A DNA stretch of 64,000 bases, taken from positions 33,440,678 to 33,504,677 of the forward strand of contig CM033725.1 in assembly GCA_019671005.1 (NCBI GenBank), read 5' to 3'. The DNA comes from Hibiscus mutabilis. Taxonomy: Eukaryota > Streptophyta > Magnoliopsida > Malvales > Malvaceae. A model generated the notes under the pieces. It ran no database searches, was not told the origin of the DNA, and saw only the letters and a list, made by a program, of their open reading frames with translations. Of this stretch, positions 23,169 through 33,212 are shown in pieces (position 1 is the stretch's first letter; each line of letters begins with the position of its first letter). The position numbers were made by a program, and so were the translations under genes.

Positions 23169-23618
23169 CATTGGTTACCATTGAAAGAAGAAAGATTCAG
23201 CGATGATGAAACTGTTGTCGCGTTTTGAAACAAGATAAATTAAATACAACTGTCGGTAAATTAATAAAATTTACGTGGTTTAGCTTAGTAGTTGGATTCT
23301 TTGACCCTTATTTTAGATGTCCTAGGTTCAATTCCTTCAATGTACAAAGATGGTTATTTTTTTCTTGATTTTTTTTTTGACTAAGATGGTGAAAAATGTT
23401 ACCACCCTATTGGTCTAAATAAAATTATTTAAAAAGGACACATAAGTTGCTTACAAGGAGAGAAAAAATGACATAAAAAATAAAAAAATAATAAAAATAT
23501 CCACATTAACAGGACTGTTAACTTTTTAACTGTCCGCGACTAAAATAGTAGAAAAACGTAATGTTAGTGACGATTTTGCCAAAAAATAAGTTTGGTAGAC
23601 TACAAGTGTAGTTTACCC
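23169..23618 (-). repeat. Right inverted arm, complete end
   Basis: It starts with CATTGGTTACCATTG (matching the inner end of the left arm) and ends with the GTTTACCC terminus. It carries the intact tRNA-like sequence at 23274-23345 and a poly-T tract after it (about 23358-23383). Confidence 0.75.
23274..23345 (+). other. tRNA-like sequence with Pol III A and B boxes
   Basis: TAGCTTAGTAG (23281-23291) matches the box A consensus TRGYNNARNNG, and GGTTCAATTCC (23325-23335) matches box B. Their spacing is 44 bases, as in a tRNA. Acceptor pairing is poor (only about three of seven pairs) and the T stem has about three pairs, so it is a tRNA-derived relic or SINE-head-like sequence rather than a working tRNA. 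A T-rich stretch that could end Pol III transcription lies about 12-35 bases downstream. Confidence 0.6.
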
Positions 23619-24014
23619 TATTTAAAATGAAGAAAATGAAAACTCCCTACAGGCCTACAAGTGCAAACATACGGGCCATCGTTTAAACCCCCACCACATA
23701 TTCAATTATTCAAAACTGAACCCAAAGCCAATTGTAGAGAAAACTTGTAAACGAATCGAACGTTTAATGAATTGTTCTTGAATTGTTCGGAAAATTTGTT
23801 TATTTATTAAAAGGACGAACATGAACAAAATTTTGTGTTCGTTTAATTAAATGAACGAACACGAACAAAGGGATTGTTCGTTCATTTACGTCCGTGAACG
23901 TCCGATAATCCGTTTGTTTATGTTTGTTTAAATTAACTCACATATGTTCATTTATATTTACTATTTTTCATAACAAAAGTATTATATTTAAATTTTAAAA
24001 ACATTTATTAAAAA
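23619..24014. repeat. GTTCG/CGAAC-rich non-coding repeat
   Basis: Between about 23750 and 23945 the words GTTCG, GAACG and CGAAC recur in both orientations (aacgaacacgaacaaagg, ttgttcgttcatttacg). This texture is found in dispersed plant repeats of uncertain class. No gene is present. Confidence 0.45.
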
Positions 24015-24330
24015 GGGTAAATTACAAAAATCATCACTCAACTTTTCTCTTTAACCTATTTTGGTCACTCAACTTTCAAAATGATCAATTTTAGTACTGA
24101 ACTTTAAATATTGACCTATTTTGGTCACTCTACCTTTAATTTATTAACGCCATAATAGCATGTCTAAAATAAATAATAATACTCCTAATATAACTTGACA
24201 TGTCAGTAAAACAATTATAAAAAAAAGCCAAAAATGACACTGCATTAGTCAAAAGGGTTTATTGGACTTAGCCTTTTATAACACATCAGTAAAAAAATCT
24301 TTTCTAATTTCAATTAGAATATTAGGGGAT
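24015..24330. mobile_element. MULE/MITE-type terminus
   Basis: It starts GGGTAAATTACAAAAATC and contains two copies of CCTATTTTGGTCACTC (about 24057 and 24115) spaced about 58 bases apart. This is a hallmark arrangement of GGGTAAATTAC-type long TIRs in plants. The opposite end was not found before the hAT element or the retrotransposon at 28538. About 320 further bases to the hAT end are non-coding. Confidence 0.5.
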
Positions 24331-24654
24331 AAATGGGAGTTTAGGGTTTCATTGATTTGGAAGAATTTGAGTCAAAGATTTTATTGATTTGGAAGAAAAA
24401 TTGAGTTTAGGATTTTAGGGTTTATTGACGTGGAAGAACATTCGAAAAGAGTCTAGTTGAGGGGACATTTGGGTCTTAAAAACCATTCAATTGTTATTGC
24501 TTAATCGAAGGATCGAAGGAATGGATAAGGGAGTATTGCGTGCGAGGGGTATGTGAAGCTTGTCATACGGTGAGTGGTTTGAATATTTTTAAATTTAAAA
24601 AGCTTAGCTTGAAAAAGTACTTTTCAATTTTGTGTGTGAGAGATGCATATGGTT

Positions 24655-27600
24655 CAGTGTTTGAAAAGGCGATGTAGAAGCGCGCCTAGGCGCTGAGGCG
24701 CAGCGACGCGAAACACCAGCGCCTTGTCTGGGTTGGGCGCATCGAATTTGATGAAGCAGTGAGAGGCGGTGAAGGCGTGAAAAGGCATGGCCTTTTTCAC
24801 AAATTTTGTATTTTTATTATTTTAATTGTTTTTATTATATTTAGTAAATTGTCTCCTCCCTTCCTCTGTTTATTATATTTTTTATTATTTTAATTCGATA
24901 TAATACTCTTTTTTATTTAATAAATTTTAATTAATTGAATCAACCCAATCTAAGTAGAATTCAATTGAATTAGTCCAATCCAAATAGAATTAGGTTTTGT
25001 CTGATTGTCTCTATCTCTAGACTTCGGGTACTCCTCTTTATGCGATTGTTTTTATTTAATTATATTCACAAATTTTTTTTACTAGTTAACTTGTTATATT
25101 TTCCACTATGTCATAAAATTTAGTTACTATTGCGTGTTAGAAACTAAATTTTAGAATTAAAAGTCTTAACGGGTAAACTATTTTTTGGTTGACAGATAGG
25201 GAAAACGAAAGGACTGATTTGGGTTGGAATCATGGCTATTTGGCCGATCCTAAGAACACAAATAATGTCACTTGAAAGTATTGCTCGATAGTTGCCAAAG
25301 GTGGAATTTATAGATTTAAACAACATCTAGCAGGTGGATATCGAAACATAAAATGTTGTACTAAGTGTCCTGAGCATGTGAGACAATAAATTATTGAATA
25401 CTTTGACAAGAAAAAGCAAGAACAAGAGAAAATGAACTTGGAGCATGAATATTATCAAACGGATGATTTTGATGACGAAGATGAAATGCAAGTGTTAGAA
25501 TCCTACCCGAAAGAAAAAAAAGTCAAAACAACAATGAATCCAACTGTTAAAAAGGCAAGTTGGTCCAATGGATGTTTTTATCAAATCTTCTACACAAAAC
25601 AACGGGTAAGCAGAAGACCATCAATGAGACCTACAAGAAAGAACAAAGGGAGAAAACATGTGCTGATTTTGCCAAATGGATGTATGATGTTGCAATTCCC
25701 TTTAATGCTTTCAAACATCCTAGTTTTAAAGTGGCAATCGATTCAATCACTAGAGCTAGAATTGGAATGAAGCCACCAAGCGCTTATGAAGTTAGAGTTC
25801 CTTTGTTGAATAAAGAAGTTGCAAATACCAAAGAGAGTATGAGAAACCATAGAGAAGAATGGGCAAAAACAGGATGTTCTATTATGTCGGATGGATGGAC
25901 CGATCGGTGTGGAAGGACCATCATTAATTTTTTAGTTAATTGTTCAAAAGGAAGCATGTTCCTCGAGTCCGTTGATGCATCAAGCTATTCAAAAACTGGT
26001 GATAAGTTATTTGAATTGCTAAGCAGAATTGTGGATGTAATAGGTGAGGGCAATGTTGTACAAGTTCTAACAAATCATAGAAGCAACTTTGTAGCTGCAG
26101 GTTCACTCTTGATGGCAAAGTATCCACATTTATATTGGACCGCTTGTGTAGCCCACTGTATTGATCTAATTCTTGAAGATATTGGAGAAATTCCTATTAT
26201 CGATAGAGTATTAAAGAGGGCAATTCAGGTTAATTGTTTTACTTATCAACGCCCGGGTCTTTTGAATATGATGAGACAATTTACTAAACAAAGGAACTTG
26301 CTAAGGCCAGCGAAGACAAGATTTGCGACCGCTTTCATCACACTTTCATCAATACACAAACAACAAGATAACTTAAGAAAGATGTTTACATCTAAAGAAC
26401 GGGGAGATAGCAAATGGGCTAAGGAAATTGTGGGGAAAAAGTTGCTGATACTATTTTGATTCCTTCTTTTTGGAATGGTACTGTATACGTATTGAAGTTA
26501 AGTGGTCCTCTATTTTATACACTAAAAAAGGTTGACGGAGAGAAAAAACCTACCATGAGATACATATACGAGGCTATGGATCGTGCCAAAGAAGTTATTG
26601 CAGCTTCATTTAATGGAAACAAGTCCAAGTACTCCGAAGTCTTTAAAATGATAGATAAGAGATGAGAATGTCAGTTACATCGTCCTTTACATGATGCTGG
26701 CCACTTTCTTAATCCTGAATTCGTTTATGATAATCCTCAACTTGAGCAATGTGAAGAAGTGATAGATGGTTTGTACGAATGTATCATGAGATTGGTCCCT
26801 GCACTTGACAAGCAAGACAAGATTATGGAAGAACTCCATGCTTACAAGCAAGCACTTGGATTATTTGGGAATCCTATGGCTATTAGACATAGGAAGACCA
26901 AGGCTCCAGATAATAAAAATTTAACTTTTTTTCATAAATGATATATCGTTACTTCTATTTATTTAAATCCAATTTTTATGTTGCAGCTGAGTGGTGGGCA
27001 TGTTATGGTTCTTCAACAACTACTTTACAACAATTTGCAATCAAAATTTTAAGCATGACCTGTGGCGCTTCTAGATGTGAGAGAAACTAGAGCACTTTTA
27101 AGCATGCAAGTCATATTCGTTAACTAAATTTATGTAATTTTTAATGTTAAATTATGCGTCTTTTGATAATTATGAACTAAATAAATTTCTCTCACAGATT
27201 CGTACTAAAAAGAGAAATAGGCTCACACAATCTAGGCTAAATGACTTGGTGTATGTCAAGTATAATGGAGCATTGGTTCAACGATTCAAGTTGCGTGATA
27301 AAATTGACCCGATAGCTTTGAAAGATATTGATGACAGCAATGAATGGTTGACTGGAAGGACATACGAAGATGCTCAAGATGAATTTGTATTCGAAGAGGA
27401 TGAAGGTCTTACTTGGGGACATGTTGCGTTTGCTACTGGAGTTCATGAAGAGCGATTTAACTTGAGATCAAGAGGGAGCACACAAGGAGGAAGAGTTGGT
27501 AGTTCAAGGGAATCCATAAGACAAGAAAATAGAGATGAAGATGAAGAAGATGATGAAGGCTACCACTCACTTGATGGAGATGATATGGTGGCAAATTTGG

Positions 27601-27996
27601 CTGAGGAAGATGATTATATTTGATGTCATATCATCATATATCTTTTTGAGAATATTTTATAACTGATTTTGTTTATTGCAATGTCATATTTTTTTGGTTG
27701 GACAATAAAACTATAATTTAGTGAAATGGAGGTCTTTTGTTGAACTTATAGTCCTTATTTTTCTTTCTTGTTTAGTACTATGCTTCATGTGCATTTATAA
27801 ATTCTCCTTGATTGGTTTATGATAAAATTGAACATAGAAATTATGTTTAACACATTAATTATTTTTTACAACTGGAAAAAAATCTATACATAGTTAGATT
27901 TCAAAAAGTTCGTCTTACTTAGATCAGGCATGCGTCTTGCGCCTTGGCTATTGGACCTCGATCGCCTTAGTGCGCCTTGAGCCCTTTTAAACACTG
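24655..27996 (+). mobile_element. hAT-superfamily DNA transposon
   Basis: The left end CAGTGTTTGAAAAGG and right end CCCTTTTAAACACTG are near-perfect inverted repeats of the hAT type, 3342 bp apart. GGCGC-rich subterminal motifs (gcgcctaggcgctgaggcgc; tgcgccttgagccc) flank both ends. The interior holds a hAT transposase pseudogene in the same orientation. The 8-bp flanks (atatggtt on the left, cgtgtaag on the right) do not match, so the TSD has decayed or a flank is rearranged. Confidence 0.88.
25203..27623 (+). pseudogene. hAT transposase (BED finger, DUF659, hATC)
   Basis: Domains in order: a BED zinc finger at 25203-25390 (ADPKNTNNV, KYC, RFKQHLAGG, KCPEHV) in which the first Cys codon of the finger is TGA. 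An in-frame TAA follows at about 25387, and a one-base frame change lies near 25610. The DUF659 core is at 25640-26460 (MSDGWTDRCGRTIINFLVNCS, KYPHLYWTACVAHC, LILEDIGEI). In the second catalytic region, family members have a T-D-N motif but here it reads LTNHRSNF, so the Asp is lost. The hATC dimerisation block is at 26987-27100 (WWACYGS, LQQFAIKILS) with a TAG replacing the conserved Trp after CERN. Likely introns are 26940-26986 and about 27100-27198. The acidic C-terminus ends EEDDYI at 27623. Confidence 0.87.
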
Positions 27997-28002
27997 CGTG
28001 TA

Positions 28003-28537
28003 AGGGACCAGTTGGTGGCAACCCACCTGTTGTACCTTCCAATGCTAATGCAAGGATGGTTCGGAGAAGGAATGTAAGGACTAGTAGGTCCAATATCTCA
28101 TCCACTGCCAATACTACACCAGCAAACAGAGTTGCCAATACTGCACCAACAAATAGAGTCCTCAAATTAATTTTAAGTTAATTATAGTTAATTTTATCTA
28201 ATGTTTCTTGACTTAACGTGCGCAAGATCTTCTAAAAAATACTTAATTCCTCGTGTTTTAAAATAGTTGGTTGTTAGTTAATAGTTGTTACAGACACATC
28301 TTTTAAAATAGTTGGTTGATAGTTAATTTGTGAATTTCAGGATTGTTTTTGGGATTATTTGCAGGTTGGGAAACCAACATTGACTATTCCATCATGTTCG
28401 AGTTATCCTACTGACAGGCAACACCATCAGCAAGGGAGTCAGCACACACCTAGGCCAGCCATGACTGTCAGATGGATACTATCAGAACAAAGCTTTGGCA
28501 ATTTCTCTGAACCAACATCAGTTGTGCCTACTGGCTA
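28003..28537 (+). pseudogene. Unrecognised gene fragment, two exon-like blocks
   Basis: Two open stretches look like exons. 28005-28180 encodes a low-complexity, Asn/Arg/Thr-rich segment (GGNPPVVPSNANARMVRRRN). 28364-28537 encodes PTLTIPSCSSYPTDRQ...PAMTVRWILSEQSFGN after a plausible acceptor TTTGCAG (28357-28363). The second frame runs straight into the LTR at 28538, so the stop there belongs to the LTR. The gene was cut by that insertion and its continuation would lie beyond the other end of element A. A MULE transposase C-terminus is possible but I cannot confirm it. Confidence 0.35.
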
Positions 28538-28994
28538 TGTAACACCTTAGACCTCAATACAGAAGATCCGACCCGATCTAGGGGTTACTATAAATCATTT
28601 AAATAAAATAATTGAAATATTATATATATATATATAATAATAATTTAAAATAATAAGACAATAATTTAAAAATATATTAATAGATCATTTATTATGGAAG
28701 CTGTTAATTAAACATCAAAGACACGATCTTAGCTTCCAAAGCATAATTGTTCATAAAACCACAAAACATAAATAGCAGAATTACTAACTCAAAACAACAT
28801 AAGGTGTCATTACTACATGCCCTCTAAATAAAACAATACAGTAGTCTGTCAAAGGACGTTTCTGGAATCCAAGCTAATGTCAAGAACTCCATCTGCTCAA
28901 AATACTACCCCGCGATAAGAAGGAATTTTGGGCCATGAACTTGAGAGCTCAATAATACACGATACAAAAAAGAACTAGTAAAGCAGGTAAGTTT

Positions 28995-31609
28995 CACTAC
29001 AAGGGAAAACACTTTTAGTAACAGTGAAAATGATCACTAAAAATATTAAATTTAGACACTAAAATATATAGTGATAGAATTTTCAAGTCATCATATGTCG
29101 TCACTAATAATTCCATCACTATTATGTTAGTGACAGATGTACAAAAAATTGTCACAATTGTAAATTTTTTTGTGACCATCTTTTTGACAAATAACTCTAT
29201 CTTTCATGATGATTTTTTTCGGCACTAAGAACAAATATTGTGATAAAAAAGTTTGTCACTATTTTTTATCTTTTGTGAAAAATATTTGACACTACAATCA
29301 ATAGAAATTGTGATAAATTTGTTGGACACTGAAAATATATTTTGTGACTAACAATGTTGCCACAATAAGTATTTTTTCGTGACCAAATATTTGACAAATA
29401 AGCATTAGCAATTGTGATAATTGTATTTGTCACAGAATATATATTTTGTGACAAAGAAAAGAAGTCATAATAACAATTTTTGTGAGCAAGTATTGGACAT
29501 TATAATCATTAACAATAGTGATAAATTAAATAGTCACAATAACTGTTTGAATTGTGACCAATTTATTTGATGCTAAAAATTAAATTGTGACAAAAAAACT
29601 CGTCATAATAACTATTTTTCGTGATGAATATATTGTCTCTAAATTTATTTTCAATACTTATAGAAAAATTGTCACATATTTATTTTATTAGAGATAAATG
29701 CCTCATCGTTGGTTACGTACGAGTTATTTAGACTTATCTCGTCACTAATCAATTAATATTTTTTACGCTTAGATTTTTTAAATTATTAAAAATATCATTC
29801 GTGAATAAAAATATGATTGCATAAAAGTGTTATAATTTCTTCATTTTTCTCAATACGAATGGATAATTATAATATTTTAAAGTGAATAAGTAAACTAAAT
29901 TGTAACTAATATTAAACCATCAAAAAATAACATCGAAAATAATTTCTAAAAAAAACTAAATAGTTCATAACATATATTTTTAATCTTAAGATATCAAAAT
30001 ATCTAAATAGAAGTCTAAGCCAAGTACTCCACACCAAAGTTCACTCTTCAACATTTTCCTACAAAATATAAACAATAAGATAAAGAATAAGTTAATTAGT
30101 ATACAAAATTAATTATGTCATTTGAGATAAAACTAGTTAAAAATGAAAATTCTTTAATTAATTTGACTGAGATGCATTAACCAACACATTTACCAAATAG
30201 AAAAAAACTAATCAATAATTAAAACCAAAAAAATAAAAAAAGCAGTCAATGAGAGAACAAGGTAAATTCTCAAAGACGATCTGACACCAAAAACAATATT
30301 AATGGTATGAAATATATACAAAACAAGCAGTTGAATACACAATTATCATTCTAAATAACTATGAAATCATAATCAATTTGATGTAATAAATATAAAATAA
30401 AATACATATAAACATGAAAAAATCAATAAAATAATTATCATTCTATATAGTTATGAAAACACAATGAACTTATTTTTTAAAAAATAAAATAAAAGTTTAA
30501 ATCATACATAATAATAAAACGCGATGATAAATCCATGAATGATATTTTGTAAAATTAAAAGACATAGAAAAAAGAAGAAAAAACACTTTACCATAAATGG
30601 CATCTTCTATTTCTTGAAAGAGGCGAGAAAGAGAAATAAAAGTTGGAGAGAGTGAAAGAAGCTAAAATAGACAATTAAGAAAATTAAATTATATATCTTG
30701 GGATAGTTGGTGGTGAAGTGAATGCTTACGTTGATTGTAGTGGGAAGCAAGTGTTTAAAAAAAAACATAAAACACCTTTTAATTTTCAATTATTATTTCA
30801 AAATTATTTTTATACTATTTTTAGCACTTGTTGATGATAAGTAACTTTTTAAGATAAAAAATGGTAATTATTTTTTAGTTTTTCAATTATGTTTTCTTTA
30901 AACAATTTTACTATTCACAATCCTCTAAATTAGGTATTCCGAAATTCAAATTACAATGTTTAATAATAATTTTGTATATAGTTTAATTAACTAAAAAAAC
31001 AAAGAAGATTATTGTTTTCCCAACAACATTTTTGTAGAGTTTATTTTTTGTGTGTACGAGATATAAGTTAGACTTTGTGGAATTGCATCTTAAAATAGGG
31101 GCCCAAATTTTTTTGTTAAGCTAGATAACCAAAATAAATTAAAAAATGAGCTGAGAGACATATATTCTGTATTGTAGAATTTTTAAAATGGTTAAAAATT
31201 AAATGAAAATAGAATGTTTAAGATGGAGCACTATCTTAAAATTAATATAAAATTTAATTAACTTCTCGAAATTGGTTATGGATTTAAAAAAATCAAAATT
31301 CAGTGTTTGATATGGATTTGGAGAATTCAAAATTCAAAGTTGATTGTAGATTTTAATGTTTTTCATAAACAAAAAATTTAGTATGATATGAAATAGTTTG
31401 TAAATTGTCAATAAATTATTGGTTAGCTATGTAATATTTATTTTTCTCTACATTTGATGATTATTGGTTACAATATGTGTACCAATTGCATGCCGAAACA
31501 AGTGAATTGGTCAACAAACAACTACTTAATCTAGCTTGTGGACTCGATAAATGAGTTTTTTCACTATACAAGCTATCTTAATTTAATTACGATAAATTTA
31601 CTTCTATTA

Positions 31610-31642
<33 letters not shown>

Positions 31643-32384
31643 GAACATATACTATTTAAAGTTTATTTCTAAGTCTCAATAATAAATTTTTCTTTCATAT
31701 TTTGTTATTTTATTTATTAAATAAAAATTTTAATTTGAAGTATTTTATTCTATATTTTTTATTATAATAAAATTTAATTTTGTACATTGTCATAAATTCT
31801 TTATTAATATTTTGATAAGATTGAAATAATTTTATTACTTATTAATAATTTTTTGTAAAAATTTATATTGTAATAAAATATATATTTAATAGTCACAAAA
31901 ATAAGTCTATATATTTAGAAATTTTAATGGTTACAAAAACAAGTTTATTATTGTGAAAAATAGTTCGACATTAATTCAAAATGTTTAATAGTGACAAAAA
32001 AGTTGTGACAGAAAGTGTAGTTTTAAGTGACAATTAATTTTTTTGACCCAAGAATTTAAAATAATAGTGATAACTTGTATGTTGTCACTATTATTGTATT
32101 CCCACCAAAATGCAAGTTGGTGCCAATATTTGTACTTTACTAGTGACGAAGTTTTAGTTACAAACAAAATCATGTCACAAATATTCATTGTAGTGACAAT
32201 TTAATTGTGAAAAGAAATGTAATGGCCACAACTATTTTTATATCAATGACCAAATATCAATATGGCACAATTATTTATATCAATAGTGTCATAAAAATAT
32301 TTTGTCACAAAAAACATAACATTTATGACAAAATAACTTAAAGTCACAATTAAATTGTCACTAAAAAACACAATTGTTGTAGTG
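28995..32384. mobile_element. Non-autonomous CACTA transposon
   Basis: It begins CACTACAAGGG and ends TTGTTGTAGTG, with the 3-bp TSD ttt on each side (28992-28994, 32385-32387). That is diagnostic of CACTA elements. Roughly 750 bp at the left and 480 bp at the right are packed with GTGAC/GTCAC subterminal motifs in both orientations. No transposase similarity is present in 3390 bp. The middle is very AT-rich. It differs from the 9.8-17.6 kb CACTA in termini and subterminal repeats, so it belongs to another family. Confidence 0.9.
31611..31641. repeat. (TGA)n microsatellite
   Basis: Ten uninterrupted TGA/GAT units inside the non-autonomous CACTA element. Confidence 0.95.
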
Positions 32385-32574
32385 TTTTGAGAATGAACAT
32401 CAAAGATGACAATTAAAAACATGATCTAAAATACATACCAACCATGTCATATCATTTTAGCATAATTTTATAACCGAAGTTGGCATCAACCAAGAATGCA
32501 TCAATCCAATAATATACAAAATCCCATATAATCGTATAATAATATTATAACACAAAAGCATGCTTACCTCGATC

Positions 32575-32690
32575 GATCGGAATAAGAATCGGCACTAGTG
32601 TGCTTCGACTGATAATAATAAGAGTCGGTGCTAGTGTGCTAGTGTGTTACGACTAAAATAACAAGAGTCGTAAAGACTAGTGTAAACATT
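32575..32690. repeat. Tandem AGTCG...CTAGTGTG repeats in LTR
   Basis: Three degenerate units share AA-AGTCGG-GCTAGTGTGCT-CGACT character (about 32581, 32618 and 32656). They lie within the middle piece of the element A LTR. Confidence 0.6.
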
Positions 32691-32914
32691 CGTACAATTC
32701 AAAAATGCCCTATGAATGAAATAAATTAAAATACTAAAATAGCATACCTATAGTTTCCATTCTAATTATAAAGTGCTTAACTTTTGTTCTAATAATCATC
32801 ACGTGAATCATCACATGCCCACTAATTATTATCCATGGGTATTTGTGTTAATTAGCAACTATTTAGAATCGAAATGATCCTTACTACTTTTGCAGCTTCA
32901 ACAAACTTGGTATC

Positions 32915-33188
32915 TGTTAAGTATGGCTCATATACTAGATAAGGGACAGATGCTGGAGCAGAGCTGCAGTGAGCGAGTGAAGCGAGCGAACGGTACGAGG
33001 TATTTTGGTAATTGTACGGAGGGTTACTCTTCATATACATTATTTGTAACCTAATTTGATGATTAACATAATCAAAAGAAAAATAGCTGCTCATTGCTCC
33101 CGAGGACGTAAGCACATTGCTGAACCTCATTAATCTCTTGTGTTCTTGCTTGCTTAATTTTCTTGTTTGTTTGCCTGATTGCACAACA
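32915..33188 (+). repeat. 5' LTR of copia element
   Basis: 274 bp, TGTTAAGTATGG to GATTGCACAACA. It contains a GAGCGA-type short repeat (about 32974-32998) and a CTTGC-rich end. Confidence 0.95.
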
Positions 33189-33189
33189 G

Positions 33190-33203
33190 GTGGTATCAGA
33201 TTT
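33190..33203 (+). promoter_or_regulatory. Primer binding site of copia element
   Basis: GTGGTATCAGATTT begins two bases after the 5' LTR. TGGTATCAGA is the plant initiator-Met tRNA complement. Confidence 0.85.
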
Positions 33204-33212
33204 CAGGTTGAG

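Larger units (their letters stand above)
17593..23618. mobile_element. Long-inverted-arm (MULE-like) element hosting an LTR element
   Basis: The segment 17593-17897 is matched in inverted orientation by 23169-23570, allowing for indels. Shared marks include ATTACGTT, GTTAAAAAGTTAAC, the 'ccctattggtctaa' region, a tRNA-like segment, and ATGGTAACCAATG at the inner end. The right terminus ends GTAGTTTACCC (GGGTAAACTAC as a terminus), as in MULE-type elements. The outer ~55 bp of the left arm are missing where the CACTA element abuts. No transposase gene remains; the middle is a nested LTR element. Confidence 0.7.

Noticed and set aside
23274..23345. A functional tRNA gene
   Set aside because: Pol III boxes are present, but acceptor and T stems pair poorly and no sensible anticodon arm forms.
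9497..23618. One 14-kb MULE-like element bounded by GGGTAAACTAC at 9497 and GTAGTTTACCC at 23618
   Set aside because: Only the first 11 bases match; sequences then diverge, and the 9-bp flanks (taaactttt and tatttaaaa) do not match. The true partner of the right arm is at 17593.
24655..27996. 8-bp TSD for the hAT element
   Set aside because: Flanks atatggtt and cgtgtaag differ; no shifted boundary gave a match.
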